Below, piece by piece: positions 46,588 to 58,472 of a stretch of DNA of 64,000 bases. The translations under genes were made by a program, and so were the position numbers. The stretch is from positions 980,597 to 1,044,596 of the forward strand of contig NW_006763142.1 of NCBI RefSeq assembly GCF_000264905.1, given 5' to 3'. Numbering within the stretch: position 1 is the first letter of the stretch; the number at the start of each line of letters is the position of its first letter. The notes under the pieces were generated by a model. It did not search any database. It saw only the letters and a list, made by a program, of their open reading frames with translations, and had not been told where the DNA came from. This DNA comes from Stereum hirsutum FP-91666 SS1 (Eukaryota > Basidiomycota > Agaricomycetes > Russulales > Stereaceae).

Positions 46588-49500
46588 ATGCCAGACATAG
46601 TCCAAAAGCCGTCCCAGCCGTGGCTCCTGCTGGAAGAAAACCAGATGCTGCTCGCGACGCTGGCCACGCTGACCCTCGCCACCGGCTCCGCCCTCATCTG
46701 GCGACGGGCCCTGCCTACTGCTTCTGAATCTCAGGGCGACTCAACGAACGGCGATAAGGCGAAACCTTCGCTCATACAGTCCGCCCTCGCGTCATTGCAC
46801 CTCGATAGTCTTGCCTCTGGAGCGGCCCTGGTCGAGAACGAAGGCGGAGGCAGCGGAGGCGGAGGAGGCAGCGGAGAGAGCGCAGATGGTCACGACGCGC
46901 TGGACCGTGACGGTCGTGCGCATTCGAGGAACAACGCACGGCCGAAGGAGAGGAGAAGGCGGGGAAAGGATCCGTTGAAGGATCTGTCCAAGAACGGGAA
47001 GAAGCTGAAGGACATCCTCAGACAGAGCCAGCCCAAACGGCCGACGACCGCCTCGTCCGACGACGCCACCACCGCGACAGAACACAACTCGCCACCGCAA
47101 CCCGCCCCTGTCCTCCTCTCCCGCGACCTTAGCTCCTCGTCCACGACCCGCACTCGGTCAGCAGCAGCGGCAGCGTTGGAGGAGGAGCAGGAGGCCACGC
47201 CGAGGCCGTCGCCTCCTTCCGTTGCGTCGGGTTCGAGGCCTTCTCACGAGCTTTCCTTCCCACCCGCACCAGTACCCGCACCGCCATCCCCTCCCGCCTC
47301 ACACGCATCCGACTCCCTTCTCTCCCTCCCAGAGTCAACAACGGAGCACCCGCCCAATCGCAGCTCCACCATATCCATACCCTCATCCTTCAACGCGCCC
47401 TCCACTTCCACTTCCACTTCCACCTCCGAGTCCTCTTCCCACCTCGCTCCCCCTACTTGGTCCTCCTCCACCTCCTCCTGGGTCGAAATATCCTCCCCCT
47501 CTGCCGGCTCTTCATCTTCATCCAAACAACGGCCGAAACAAAGATCCCGTTCTCGCAATCCGAACAGTTCGTGGGACTGGGACGGTCAATCGCCTTTCTA
47601 CCGTGATCCTCCCCCTCGGTTCAGAACCGCCGCCGCCGCCTCCTCTGCTGCCGGTGCAAATGGAAATGGAAATGGAAACTCTCCGCATCTCGCGCCGTTG
47701 ACGCCCCAGTCCATCCCCTCCTCGCTCCCCATCTCACCCGCAGAATCACCGAGCAAGTCTTCCTTCCCATCTAGTAGTAGTACCTCCACATCCCTATCCA
47801 TACCCTCCTCCCGACACGCAGCGCCCTCGCCCTCGCCTGGTCCCGGACCCTCACGTCAATCTACTATCCGACGTACACCTACACCGCGTTCTACCCAAAC
47901 TCCTCCTCCGCAGTCTTCTTCTTCTTCCAATCAGACCCCGAACCCGCTCTCCTCGTCTTCCAGTCAGACCCTAAACCCACTATCGACACAGACCCAGATC
48001 GCGTCGTTGAAGGGCGCACTAGAAGCCGCGAAGATGAGGGAGGAGAAGTATAGAGGTGAGGTGGAGAGGTTGGGGAAGGAACAGGAGGCGATGAGGTGGA
48101 AGGTTCAGGAGGAGGCGGCGGGGTGGAGGAGGAGGGAGGTTGAGGTGAGTTTTTTTTGGGTCTTGGTCTTGTTGTTTTCTTCCTGAGATGTTAGATGGGC
48201 GATGCTGTGGCGGGGGTGTCGCCCGCGGTGCACAGGGTCGGACAGTTGTCTGGAATCCGGCCGTACAGAAAGATGCGCACGACGTTCTAGCAAAGAGAAC
48301 TTTTCTGATTTTTTCTTTGCGCATTCTGTTGGCTGGAGTTCTGTGCGGCTGGATTTTCATCCTAGTGTGTTGTGCTTTGGCTATTCGCTGAAGGAGCAGG
48401 AATGAGGACGTGATGCCCGTGGTTCTCTATCTTATATTTCATCCTTGTGTTTGGTCGTCCGTCCACCGCTCTGATCAAATCAAAACTGATGCACCACCCC
48501 AATCTATTATAGCTACATAACTACATCCAATACCTAGGCCACACACTCCAACTATACGCATCCAGCGTAGCCCCTATCCCCGTCCCCGTCCCTGCACCGA
48601 ACTCATTCCCCGGTCCCGGTCCTGGAGCATTCTCGCCGCTATCACCGCTTTCGCCAGGTAGCACTCAACCATTCTCACCTAATGGTAGTCAACCTCAACC
48701 GCCACCGAGCTCGTCATCGCCTTTTGGCTCGCCCATGCCACTTCAACAGCCGTATTCGATGCATAATTTCGTGGCGCCACAACATCAACAGCAGATGATG
48801 ATGATGAATCCGATGGGCATGTTTTTTGGGACTGGGATGGGTGGGGGTGTTGGCGGAAGTCCGAACGTGAACGGGAATGGGGGTGTCAATGGGAATGGGA
48901 ATGGAACCGGAAGTTTGAACGGAAACGGGAATGGAAACGGAAATGGGAATGGGAATGGAAACGGCAACGCAGCGACGTCCTCAGCCCCATCGTCCGTCGG
49001 GTCTGGGTCCGGAAGTCCGGTGCAGTTTGATGACGGACAGAGAGGTCGGAGGAGGGAGAGGTCGGTGTACGAGGGCGCGAACGGGAACGGGGTGTTATCC
49101 CACCACGGACATAGCGAGCGAGAGGATGGAGAGGATGTGAATACGGATATCGAGGACGGACCGCACGGAGAACTACCAGCACAACGCGAACACGAACAAC
49201 GCGAACAATCAGGGGGAGAAGAAGAAGAAGAAGAAGAAGAACAAAGCGACGCGTACGATTTCATCGCAGGAGCCATCTTGAAACGTCCAGAGAGTCTAAG
49301 TTTGAGGCTCAAGAAACGGGGCGCCGGGAATGGGAATGGGGGGAGTCAGAGCGCGAGTCGGCGGGGAGGGGCAGGGGCAGGGGCGGAGATGTTGAAGGCG
49401 AGGTTCGAAAGACCGGTGGAGATGGAGGAGTGTCGGTTTCCGTCGATTGAGGATTGGGGGAATGCGTTGGGTGTGCCGAGGAGGAGGGTGGAGGTTGAGG

Positions 49501-49793
49501 AGGAGGTGTGGAATGGGGAGGGGGAGGGGGAGGGGGATGTCGCTGTGGGTGAGGAGAATCAGGATGGAGAGTGGCAGGGGGGAGAGGAGAGGGAGGGAGA
49601 GTTGTTGTATGACTCGGCGGCGATCATGCGGTCTCCTGGGTTTAAAGAGGACAACCATGGCTATTCGAATACGCTCGAGATCCCGCCGTCGTTGGATACG
49701 GAGACGCACATGAACGGTGGAGATGGCGATTCGGATCCACGGACGGCGACACAGACGGCTCATGATGTCGATTTTCATGATCCACAATCGTGA
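46588..49793 (+). CDS. Large low-complexity protein with an N-terminal membrane helix; function unknown
   Basis: I do not recognise a family. Two exons (46588-48144 and 48513-49793) join in phase to give 945 aa. Residues about 18-42 form a hydrophobic helix (NQMLLATLATLTLATGSALI), followed by Gly-rich, basic and Ser/Pro/Thr-rich disordered segments. A coiled coil precedes the intron (LKGALEAAKMREEKYRGEVE, then KEQEAMRWKVQEEAAGWRRR) and may continue after it (YIQYLGHTLQLY). The second exon has a Gly-Asn alternating run (48886-48969), an acidic run and a more ordered region at ECRFPSIEDWGNALGVPRRR. The 368-nt intron (48145-48512) is longer than usual; its acceptor is set by frame and a CTATTATAG site. 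It is probably a fast-evolving membrane-anchored protein. Confidence 0.7.
48886..48969 (+). repeat. Hexanucleotide minisatellite (GGRAAY)n coding for Asn-Gly repeats
   Basis: About fourteen GGAAAC/GGGAAT-type hexamers lie in frame and encode alternating Gly-Asn in the low-complexity protein. Codon variation between units (AAC/AAT, GGA/GGG) shows they are not freshly expanded. Confidence 0.75.
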
Positions 49794-51168
49794 TAAATCA
49801 ACTCTTTCTCTCAGTTCTCAAGACTCTTTCCTTCATCTTTCCCTATCAATATCATATCATATCATATCATATCATATGTATTTTTTTCCTCTTGACCAAC
49901 TCCTTGCGATGTGCGCTCACGCATCAGATACCACAGAAACAGAGACGGAAACGGAAACAGAAACAGAAACCAAAGCCTGCAGTTTTTTTATGAAGTATGA
50001 AAAAGATTTGTGATGTTCTTGTTCTTGTTCTTCCTGACTCGTCCTTCGCTTTCGACCACGCCTGCCCGCCCATCACCGTTCTTTGCGTTCGAAGTTCTTC
50101 CCCCCGCTCACTCTCGCTCAGTTTCTTCACCCCATCCCACTCTTTACGCTGCAAGCACTCGCATCTGCGTCTTTTCCCTCACTCGTCTTCTTCATTTTAC
50201 GCGCGTTGCTCGCAATCCTCAATCCTCAATCCTCAATCCTCAATGGAGGGCCTGCTTCCTCATCCTCTTCCTCGTCCTCGTCCTCATCCGTATCTATGTC
50301 CCCATCTCGCCTTGCCCTTCTCGTTCGGATTATTCCACTCTTGTCTTGTTTTTTTATTATGTCTTTCATCATTGTCTTTTTCTCTTGGTCTGATTGTTTA
50401 TCTTATCCATCTTATGGCCCGTTTTTGGTCGCTGTCCTTTTCTCGTTATTCTTTGTCTGTCTCGGTTTACTCTCGTCTCGTCTCGTTCCCGTTCCCGTTC
50501 TCGTATTCGGGTCTCGCTGCTTATTTTTCTTCTTGATTGATCCAAGATCTACGTATGGTCCTGAATTCTCCGTTCCATGTCCCTACATACGCATATATCA
50601 CATTACATTACTTACTCCACGCTTCACGCTTCAAGTTCACGTACACACGCACACGCACACATGCACGCATGCACATACTTCTTGCTCCTTACCCTTGTTC
50701 TTGTTTCTCTTGGTTTTGATCAGTCGTCGGTTGTTGAAAATGACTTCTTATTGTCCTCCCCTCCCGGTTCTAAAGAACACAGACCACCGAACTTCGAAAC
50801 CCAAACGCCCAATGTCTGCAGCATTTTATTTCTTTAATTCACGCTTCACGCTTCACTCGTTGATTGTTTTGATTTTGGGATGTATACTGAATCTGAATCT
50901 AAATCCAAATATTGACCAAGACGAGCAGACTGGTCTCCGCTGTAGTGCCTGGTGTGTTTTTGTTATGAGCTACGTCTCAGCGTGCGGGTGTCCTATTCGA
51001 AACGGGGCTGTACCGCTGGAAACGCATGGGACTTCATAATACATGGGGGAGTTCAGAATGATGGGTCGAACTTGAAAGCAACAAAAGGAAAAAAAACCCC
51101 CCAAAGGGTCATCGATTCATCTGCTAGCGCACGACTTCTGCAAAGGCACCATGGAAACGGCCTCGATA
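49794..51168. other. Intergenic region, pyrimidine-rich with short tandem repeats
   Basis: This contains (ATATC)n at 49849-49876, (CAATCCT)n at about 50212-50244 and TC-rich sequence from 50020 to 50520. The long plus-strand ORFs here are rich in Ser/Leu/Pro/Phe and look like low-complexity artefacts rather than genes. Confidence 0.5.
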
Positions 51169-53138
51169 TTATTTGCAGTATAGACCTATCGAACACCTCA
51201 GCACATGACGGAAGTGGGAAGGTCTGAAGCTTACCACTGGAACAAGCGTCGTCTGCGCACCTCTACCAGCGCCGACCTCTTCGTCCTCATTCTCATCAAT
51301 ATCGCCATCCTCGTCATTGTTCCACGAACTAGAGTCTATACGCATATTGCCATCTAGGTCCCCAAGCCATCCGTCCTGTGTCAAAGTATGGGACGTGGCT
51401 CGTGGAAGATCGATAGGTAGACTCGGATGCGGCAGCCTCCCGTGCTTGGTGTCGTTTCGGTGATGCCAGAAGCATCGCAGATTGAGTACCATGCGATTGA
51501 CGAGGATGGTCGGCGCTCTGTGTGGAATGGTCAGGGTCAGCAACGATGATGATGATCGCTATGGTCTCGGGATCCCATGGATCTGAGACGCACACCGTGA
51601 AACCGGTCGCGATACTGCATCCCAAAGGACTCCCAGCGAACTGCGGTATCAGCTGTAGTACAGAGTTGGAAGGTGGATATTGATCGTTAGGTGTTAATTG
51701 GGACTTTATGAGTATATGAGAGGGTAGTAATCTTGCCTCGGTTTTCAAGCTGGCCTGGAAACGCAATGCTGGTCTGTGTGTATACTAGCTCGCGAAGTAC
51801 GGGGATGCTCACCACGTTCAGAAGTACTTCCCCAAGCCCGACCATAAGGAATGCGCTGCATATCTCTGTCTAAATATACCGGGGACTATGCTGTGCTTGG
51901 CAGAACATGCTTACAAGTAGTAGAAAGTGCCTAAAAATTGGTCAATATGATTAGTTTCGAAAGGGATAATATGGACGAAGCCTGTGTACATACCATCGCG
52001 AAGCAAAACCTGCGTGATAGATGCACGTCCAAGTTGATGGGCCTCCATCGCATGGGAAACGGTCTTCCTGAGAGTCAGGACAAACACCATGGTGTCGAAT
52101 ATGATCGGAAGCACTGATCCCCCAATCAATCGGACCAGGACCACCCCTCGATGGGCGTCCTGATAGGTAACTGTCCACAAATATAGGTCGATAGAACTAT
52201 TTGAAGTACGGGCGGGCAAGTCGCACGGACGAGTATTGAGAATAGGGTCGAAGCGAGGCGAGTTCGCAATTCGTGAGTCGATGGAAACTCAGATGGGATT
52301 CATGTCTTACCTCGGATCAACGTTTGCGGTGATAATGCCACATCGAGAGAGAATACTGAATAGAGTGCCGTCTGTGGAAACCACCCTCACGAGTGTTGAG
52401 TACTGCCAAGATGATTCATGAGATATGTGCTCTGTGACAGTCATATAAAGAAGAAACAACTCACGTAGATGATGAAGAAGGCCGAAGCTAGAACAGGAGC
52501 GAGGAGGAGTACAAGTAACGTGGTCCTTCGAGAATAGATGGCGAAGACGCGCAGAGCAAATAACACTGCAGCCAGATCGTCAGACTCAGTATCCTCTGCA
52601 TTTCAACTACACACTATAAAAGCTTAGGTTTACCACTGGTGATTGCAGAAGCTAATATGTTGAAGGTTTGTGACGCGATAAAGATACGAGCACATCTAAA
52701 TAATATGAAACATGAGAATGACAGAGGTTGCCGAAGAATGAGTCTAGAGTTACGCCTCGTTCGTAGTGTGCCCTGGAAGGTTGAACGTCAGCTGCACCAC
52801 CTGGTAGCAGAGGGAGCTATATCGATTAACGACGAAGAGTGCCGAGGTCAGAGAGAACTGCCTCGACCAGACCGAGCTGATCTCTTGGGGCAATGTGTCG
52901 CAAAAGTCCAGTGTCCATACGACTGCAAAAGTAATTAGACAGAGTGAAACGAGTGAAAATGGTTGAGCAGTCAATAGAATATATAATAAAGACGTACCGA
53001 GGGCCGCTAAACTAGCATAATTGTTGAGACCCCTTCAAACAATCGTTAATATTACCATTCGTCCAGGGAGCCACAATCGTGTGCTCACCATAGCTGTTGC
53101 GAGAATATGAACTGTGACAGGGCATTTGCTTCAGACAT
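51169..53138 (-). CDS. Multi-pass membrane protein, DUF6533-like (basidiomycete family)
   Basis: Seven-helix-like protein of unknown function, a type common in mushroom-forming fungi. The start at 53138 gives MSEANALSQFIFSQQLW, joined by splicing to GLNNYASLAALVVWTLDFCD, then LPQEISSVWSRQFSLTSALF and VNRYSSLCYQVVQLTFN, the family's usual opening. Later exons encode CARIFIASQTFNILASAI, VLFALRVFAIYSRRTTLLVL + LLAPVLASAFFIIY, IIFDTMVFVLTLRKTVSHAM + EAHQLGRASITQVLLRDG, and a cytosolic tail starting VNRMVLNLRCF. The tail is acidic (DGDIDENEDEEV). At least eight short introns are present and not all boundaries are fixed. A donor-like GTAAGC near 51236 leaves the last exon and stop uncertain. Confidence 0.75.
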
Positions 53139-54616
53139 GATATATGGAGGATAGAAAAGATACGGAGAGACCAAATAGAGCACATACATTATATAGTATC
53201 GCTCATCATGACCCGATATAGGCTGCTAGGTAACGGTCTAGATATCTGGATAAAAATCATGATATGATGAGATCTGAACGAAGTAGATGTTTGAACCAGA
53301 ACTACGTACACATGAGCAGGTGGAACGCGTCTCAATTCACAAAGTGACTACGTTGAGTTTATCAGGGATAAAAATAGATCATTTACAAAAGATTGGGATA
53401 AAGATGGCAACGTCGAAAAATGAAACACATTTTACTGTGTCCACCTTAACCAGGGATAGCGGTAACTCAATCGCGACGTACTTACTAGTTTCGTGCTAAG
53501 TCCTGCGTGGACATGAAACTCATGAGCAGATTTAATAGCCTGTAGTCAAGATGAAGATAGGACACAAATATCAGAAGATGTGCAGGTCAGTATCAGGAAG
53601 ATATGATGTGATTCGAAGGATCGCTCAGAGATCGGCTGTAGTTGAAGTCAGCATACAATAGACGTTATCTGCAGCCTGAAAAGTAGACTTTTGAGTTGCA
53701 AGGCGACGCAAGCGAACTGTAAAAGTGAGAATTTTAACTAAAATTTCAGTTCGAAGGGGAAAGTGCAGGCCAGCCGTGATTGGCTGATCGACTCCATTTG
53801 GCCTGCGTCTGGCACTTACCGAGGGTTCGAAGCGAACTATGAAAAAAAAATTGAAGTTTACGAGCTCTCAAGCAGCCAATTTGAAGCTCATAGAACCTCT
53901 CGGTTTTCAGGCTGCAGATAACATCTAATCAGTCATAAATACAATTAGTAGTACAGACACTTGATGATGATAGCGCGCAGATCGAGGGTGAGAGTTCGTT
54001 AAGAGACTTTGTAGAGCCATAGTGAGCGTTTCGGCCGCTCAAAATATTGCGACATCGTGAAGTTGTCGTGCAGTTAGCGCCAACTCGATCACAAGGCTTG
54101 GACAAAGCGCTAGTAGTGCCCAAAGAGGAAGGCGAAAGCTTCTAGATTCAACAAGTGTAAACAAATACACGTGGATCCGTGAAATGGCCCTGGAGCGACG
54201 ATCGATGGTCCTTTGCTCTGCGACTGAGTTACCTTGGTATCTCTTTCTAATCTACACATAACCCATGATGTAATCGTTACTCCGAAGAGACTGGCCATTT
54301 ATCCACGGAGTGGCTTGTCTGTGTGCCAATATTTTGTGTAATTAGCGCTAGCTACTCCGAGTTCAAGGCAACGACTGTCGTGGTGCCATTCAAGTCCTGA
54401 GTATTGATGGAACACCGGTCTTTGAAAAGATCACCATTGGGAGGTGGCACAGAAACTGCGTAAGTACCGTGTGCAGCATACCTGAGAAAGATGGAGTACT
54501 TACCGCGCGCCGGCACTGTTCTAATTAACCGACTCTGCGCAAGCTAGGCGGCTCTCATTCAATATAAGCATCTGGAGGCGTCGACGACGCTCTTCGCATC
54601 CCTTGATATCACGTTC
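53139..54616. other. Intergenic region carrying a foldback element
   Basis: No supported gene. A TA-flanked foldback element occupies 53661-53925. The rest is unremarkable and AT-richer than the neighbouring coding DNA. Confidence 0.45.
53661..53925. mobile_element. 265-bp MITE-like foldback element with TA flanks
   Basis: The terminal inverted repeat is GAYGTTATCTGCAGCCTGAA + AA, matching in inverse at 53904-53925; the inner 19 bp are perfect. TA flanks both ends (53659-53660, 53926-53927). A further inner inverted pair, AAGTGCAGGCC / GGCCTGCGTCTGGCACTT, and TTCGAA-type pairs allow the whole element to fold into a long hairpin. It has no coding capacity. Confidence 0.78.
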
Positions 54617-55240
54617 CTAGAATCTCAGAACCACGACCGTCATGTTCTGGGAGAATATATAGCTACCAATGTGCCCCACGAGCTTCCGACATACGCGCGA
54701 CCAAGCCCTCCAGGTGTTGAAGTGCTGCTTCAAGTCCTGATGTCGTTGTCCTAAGGTAATCTCGTACTCCGTCAAGTCGTAGAACCTGCAATCCAATTCA
54801 TCCGTCAGGTTTGTCATGAACTTGCCATGGGTGGATGCTGATAGGCACAAGAAGCTGCTGCTGCTGCTGAAGTTCACGCCCTTTTGGATCATCCAACACC
54901 GTCTCGTCCTCATGTGCCTTGGTTCCCAATTACAAACGGGCGAGGGATGGAAGCGAGAAAAGAACAACTGCTTCGTGGTATTTTTAAGGATGAACAGTCC
55001 ACACACCTGCTCCGCGTACGTTCGAAACATTGGCAAAATGGCAAAGACGACCATGAAGAGCCATGAAGCCTTGTACAAAGAGGGCGCTCCGAGAATTTTG
55101 AACATGTTTGCCATAGCAGGGAGGCATAGAAGAGAAGAAAGACACACGATAGGCGGAGGAGACTCATCTTCGTCCATAGGCGTGTGACTCGATTCATTTT
55201 TGGTAGAGCACGGATGGCCATAGACGAGAACTGAGACCAC
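54617..55240 (-). CDS. Hypothetical membrane protein, possibly one exon of a longer gene
   Basis: An uninterrupted frame of about 207 codons. It has one or two hydrophobic stretches (IVCLSSLLCLPAMANMF; ASWLFMVVFAILPMF) and a polar C-terminal part (YDLTEYEITLGQRHQDLKQH). I do not recognise a family. It lies tail-side of the SYN8 gene on the same strand, with 350 bp between. Other frames here are open for shorter lengths, so it may be spliced with upstream exons or be a chance ORF. Confidence 0.35.
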   Translation of the reverse strand: MVSVLVYGHPCSTKNESSHTPMDEDESPPPIVCLSSLLCLPAMANMFKILGAPSLYKASWLFMVVFAILPMFRTYAEQVCGLFILKNTTKQLFFSRFHPSPVCNWEPRHMRTRRCWMIQKGVNFSSSSSFLCLSASTHGKFMTNLTDELDCRFYDLTEYEITLGQRHQDLKQHFNTWRAWSRVCRKLVGHIGSYIFSQNMTVVVLRF

Positions 55241-55591
55241 TGCTTTGAGAACAGCCGATGATTCCTGTCACCGTCAAGACAGAACCACAGATATCCGGGG
55301 GGTGACTGGTGGTCATGGCACCGAGGCAAAAGTCCGTGGAAATCCGACCTCCAAATAATATGCGTGAATATAGATGTACACGACCCTACAGAGAATGATC
55401 CTGGCACAATACATAACCAAAGAAAAAAAAAACGGGACCAGAACGGCCAAACGTGAGCTAGGCTGCGTAAGAGTGCCCTCTGAGGAAGAAGAGGAAGATA
55501 GAGAGGACCATCAAGGCTCGAGCCCAAGTCGCCACAAGAAGGGTGGAGGCTTGCGGCTCCAAGAGAACGGCAGGGCCAGTGAAAGCGTAGG

Positions 55592-56495
55592 TCATGTTTT
55601 GAAGACAATGATGAGGATTAGAAGAATAAGAATCAGGAGAGCTATGGTCACTGTCGAGCCTGTCAAAGCCATCAAGCCAACGCCACATGGGTGTATCAGT
55701 TTCTCTGACGACGCAGACGCCACACTGTGACGCAGGACGCACCGTGGTTCTTTGCACCCTTCGCTACCTTGTCCAAGCTCTTCCTCGCACGGGCAAGGCG
55801 ACTATGTGTTCGGTCGAGGTCAGTATCGAGCTCCTCTAAGAGGCCGGTGTGCGTGTCGAGTTCATCGTTTATCTGAAGGGATAAATGATGTTGTCGCGTG
55901 ATTGAGTGTGAGAGGTTCTCGAGATGCGTGTCTTGGTCTATAGGAAACAATGCGAAAGCAATAAATATTAGTTGGAACAAATGAGATTGAAAGAAAGCCT
56001 ACCGCTCATCATATCCCGTTGTTGCTGCAGCATCATACTCGGGTCCACCTCAGGTTCGTCCTGATACGGCGTATACACTCGATCCTCGTCTCCACCCCAC
56101 TGCGACCTCTGAAGCTCCTTTCTGTCTCCATCATCCACTACTACTTCATCCACCTCCACCTTTACTTCGGGCTTCGTCTCCGGAAATGTTTCCACACCCT
56201 GGAGCTCGCATACCTCCTCGCCCAACATACCCCTCATCCTCCCATACTGACTCTTCAGCAACTTGATAGCTTCGGCACCTTCTCCACCAGTCGTCAGATC
56301 CTTCTCTTCAGCTTCTAGTATTGCCACCCGAAGCTGCTTTAGATTTCTTGTGATCTGTGGAATGTGAAGATTCGAGGTCGTTGCGCCGTTGCTATTAGGT
56401 ATTGATGATGACAGTGACTGCAGACGTTGACGTTCAAGAAGCAGAGAAAGTGTTTGCGTTGATAGTGAGGTTAAGCGAGCTAGTGAGGAGGCCAT
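55592..56495 (-). CDS. Endosomal Q-SNARE, Syn8/syntaxin-8-like
   Basis: Tail-anchored SNARE for endosomal membrane fusion. Three exons: 56495-56003, 55937-55743, 55659-55592; 756 nt, 251 aa. The N-terminal half is a helical region (MASSLARLTSLSTQTLSLLL, then QYGRMRGMLGEEV). The SNARE motif spans DQDTHLENLSHSITRQHHLS + LQINDELDTHTGLLEELDTD + LDRTHSRLARARKSLDKVAK, with the ionic-layer Gln in LSLQINDEL. The last exon encodes the membrane anchor (GSTVTIALLILILL + ILIIVFKT) and ends two residues later, as in tail-anchored SNAREs. Syn8 fits better than Tlg1 because of the IND/DTHTGLL layer residues; the assignment is by motif memory. Confidence 0.88.
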
Positions 56496-56819
56496 CGTGG
56501 TCGTCGATCACGGCGGTGTGGAGGCTGTCTGTGGTAGTGAGAAGGACTTCGTTGAGGCCGGCAGGTGGAAGTAGCGAGAGCGACAATTGCGAATTCGGCT
56601 TAGGGTAATTCGTCTAATCTAAGTACATACAAAGCCGTTTAGATAAGATTAGATAGGTGCATAGGCCATGTCGCCACCCTCGCCACCGGCCTGCTCGACG
56701 GCGATCCGTTGCAAGGTTCTGACCTTGACTTCCACCATCCTCCCGAATATATAACAGAAATTATCGTTCCGTAGACCTGTGTTGTCACTCATATCCCCCG
56801 GATTGCTTCCAAGACTGCA

Positions 56820-58191
56820 ATGGCCTCCAAGATCAAACTCGCCCTGCTCCTCTGCGATACCCCCATCCCCTCCGTTCTTGCTGAGCACGGAAACTATACG
56901 TCTATATTCACGAACCTACTTCGCGATTCCCTACCAAAAGATAGTGGGTATGACTTTCAATTAGACCCATATGACGTTCGCGGGAAAATGGAGTACCCGG
57001 AGGAAAGTCTGCTCAATGGAGAGGATGGGTATAAGGCTGTTATCATGACTGGGTCTGGTGAGCACTTCCTCTATTTCCTGCATGTGACGGATGAGAGATG
57101 ACGCCGGGTCCATTTTTTTTCTAGCCGCCAGTGCTTACGAGGATGTACCATGGATTAACAAACTCGTAGATTGGGTTGCTTGGCTGGCGAAGTCTAAACC
57201 GGGTACCAAGATCGTTGGTAGGCAGAACAGTTCCAATACTCGCACTCCGTACTTTTTAATTCATGCCACCTCTTTCCTATCCTAACCCAGGGATATGCTT
57301 TGGTCATCAGATCGTGGCGCGAGCACTAGGAGGCTCTTGTGTCCCTAATGATGGGCGATGGGAAATTGGACCTTGTGAGATCGACATGACTGATCTCGGA
57401 AAACAAATATTCGGCTTGGATGTCTTGGTGAGTAGAGTGCTTCTTCTATGCGTCTAGAAGTCCTCCACTGGTTCGCTGTGCGAGTCGGCTAGCAAGGACG
57501 GGGTTACGCTGTATTGTGGCGTAATTTGAGATGTGCAGCCGGATGTTACCTGAAATTCGCCCATCACCAAAATTCCTGTACACCGTTACAGAACTTACTC
57601 CCATCACAGTAGCACCCATTGCGCTAGTTTTCAGGACATTTCGTGTGGTCAATATCGCGAAATCTTGTCGCACGACAGGCGCCACACCGTTACCTTCGAG
57701 AAGTAACAGATGGCGTCGAATGGTTGGACCAGCTCATGAACTGATACCATAATCTGACCGTCTATATCCAATGCTATACTGATGACCTTCACTCATACCA
57801 GAACATCCAACAAATGCACCGTGACCACGTCCCCTCCGTCCCACCTTCCTTCCACCTCCTCGGTTCAACCCCCGTCTCTCCAGTGCAAGGCCTTGTCCGC
57901 TTTCGTTCCTCCTCACCCGCCGATTCCGCCATTACCAGCACAGACCCGCCCGCTTCCGATATCCCCCCTGTTGAGCGGACGCTCAAAGACGTGCACATCC
58001 TCACTCTTCAGGGCCACCCAGAGTTTACGGCCCCGATAGTGAAGAAGATTATAGATGCGAGAGAGGAGGCGGGTATATTGAAGGGTGATGTCGTCAAAGT
58101 TGCGAGGGAGAAAGAGGAGCAGGGATGGAGAAATGATGGGGTGGGTGTCGTGGGGAAGGCGGTATGGGGGGTTGTGCTGGGTAGCTCGTAA
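56820..58191 (+). CDS. Class I glutamine amidotransferase-like protein (GATase1, YLR126C type)
   Basis: Four exons: 56820-57057, 57125-57217, 57291-57427, 57802-58191; 858 nt, 285 aa. The catalytic triad is present: nucleophile Cys in GICFGHQIVARALGG, and His-Glu in LQGHPEF. Other landmarks are KAVIMTGSAASAYEDVPWIN, the glycine-rich oxyanion region before Cys, and MHRDHVPSVPPSFHLLGST. The protein is a free-standing amidotransferase domain, as in GMP synthase-like hydrolases, and no synthetase domain is attached. Its substrate is unknown. The third intron (57428-57801) is 374 nt, much longer than the other two (67 and 73 nt). Its donor, GTGAGT, is strong. Confidence 0.88.
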
Positions 58192-58472
58192 GTTCAGGTT
58201 TGGCCGGATAGTGAAGTTAGAGACATGCTATGTCTGGTGTATGAAAGATGTGAGCCGACTTATTAGATCCATATGTTGTATTCCATCTACAGCATGTCAG
58301 TTGAGTTGGATCATTGTTCTCTAGGCATATACAACAGTATCATTGTTGATTAAATCTACTAACCAAGAGATTGTGAACGCGACAGTTACAACTTCAGTCG
58401 AAAGCGCCCTCACCCTGCCCCACAGTACTATCTTCGCCGGCTGGACTGTCGCCGTTCTCATGCTGACACCAC

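Noticed and set aside
50083..51039. 318-codon plus ORF downstream of the low-complexity gene
   Set aside because: It is generated by pyrimidine-rich simple sequence (CTTGTT, CAATCCT, TCCTCG repeats) and has a Ser/Leu/Phe/Pro bias typical of chance ORFs in such DNA.
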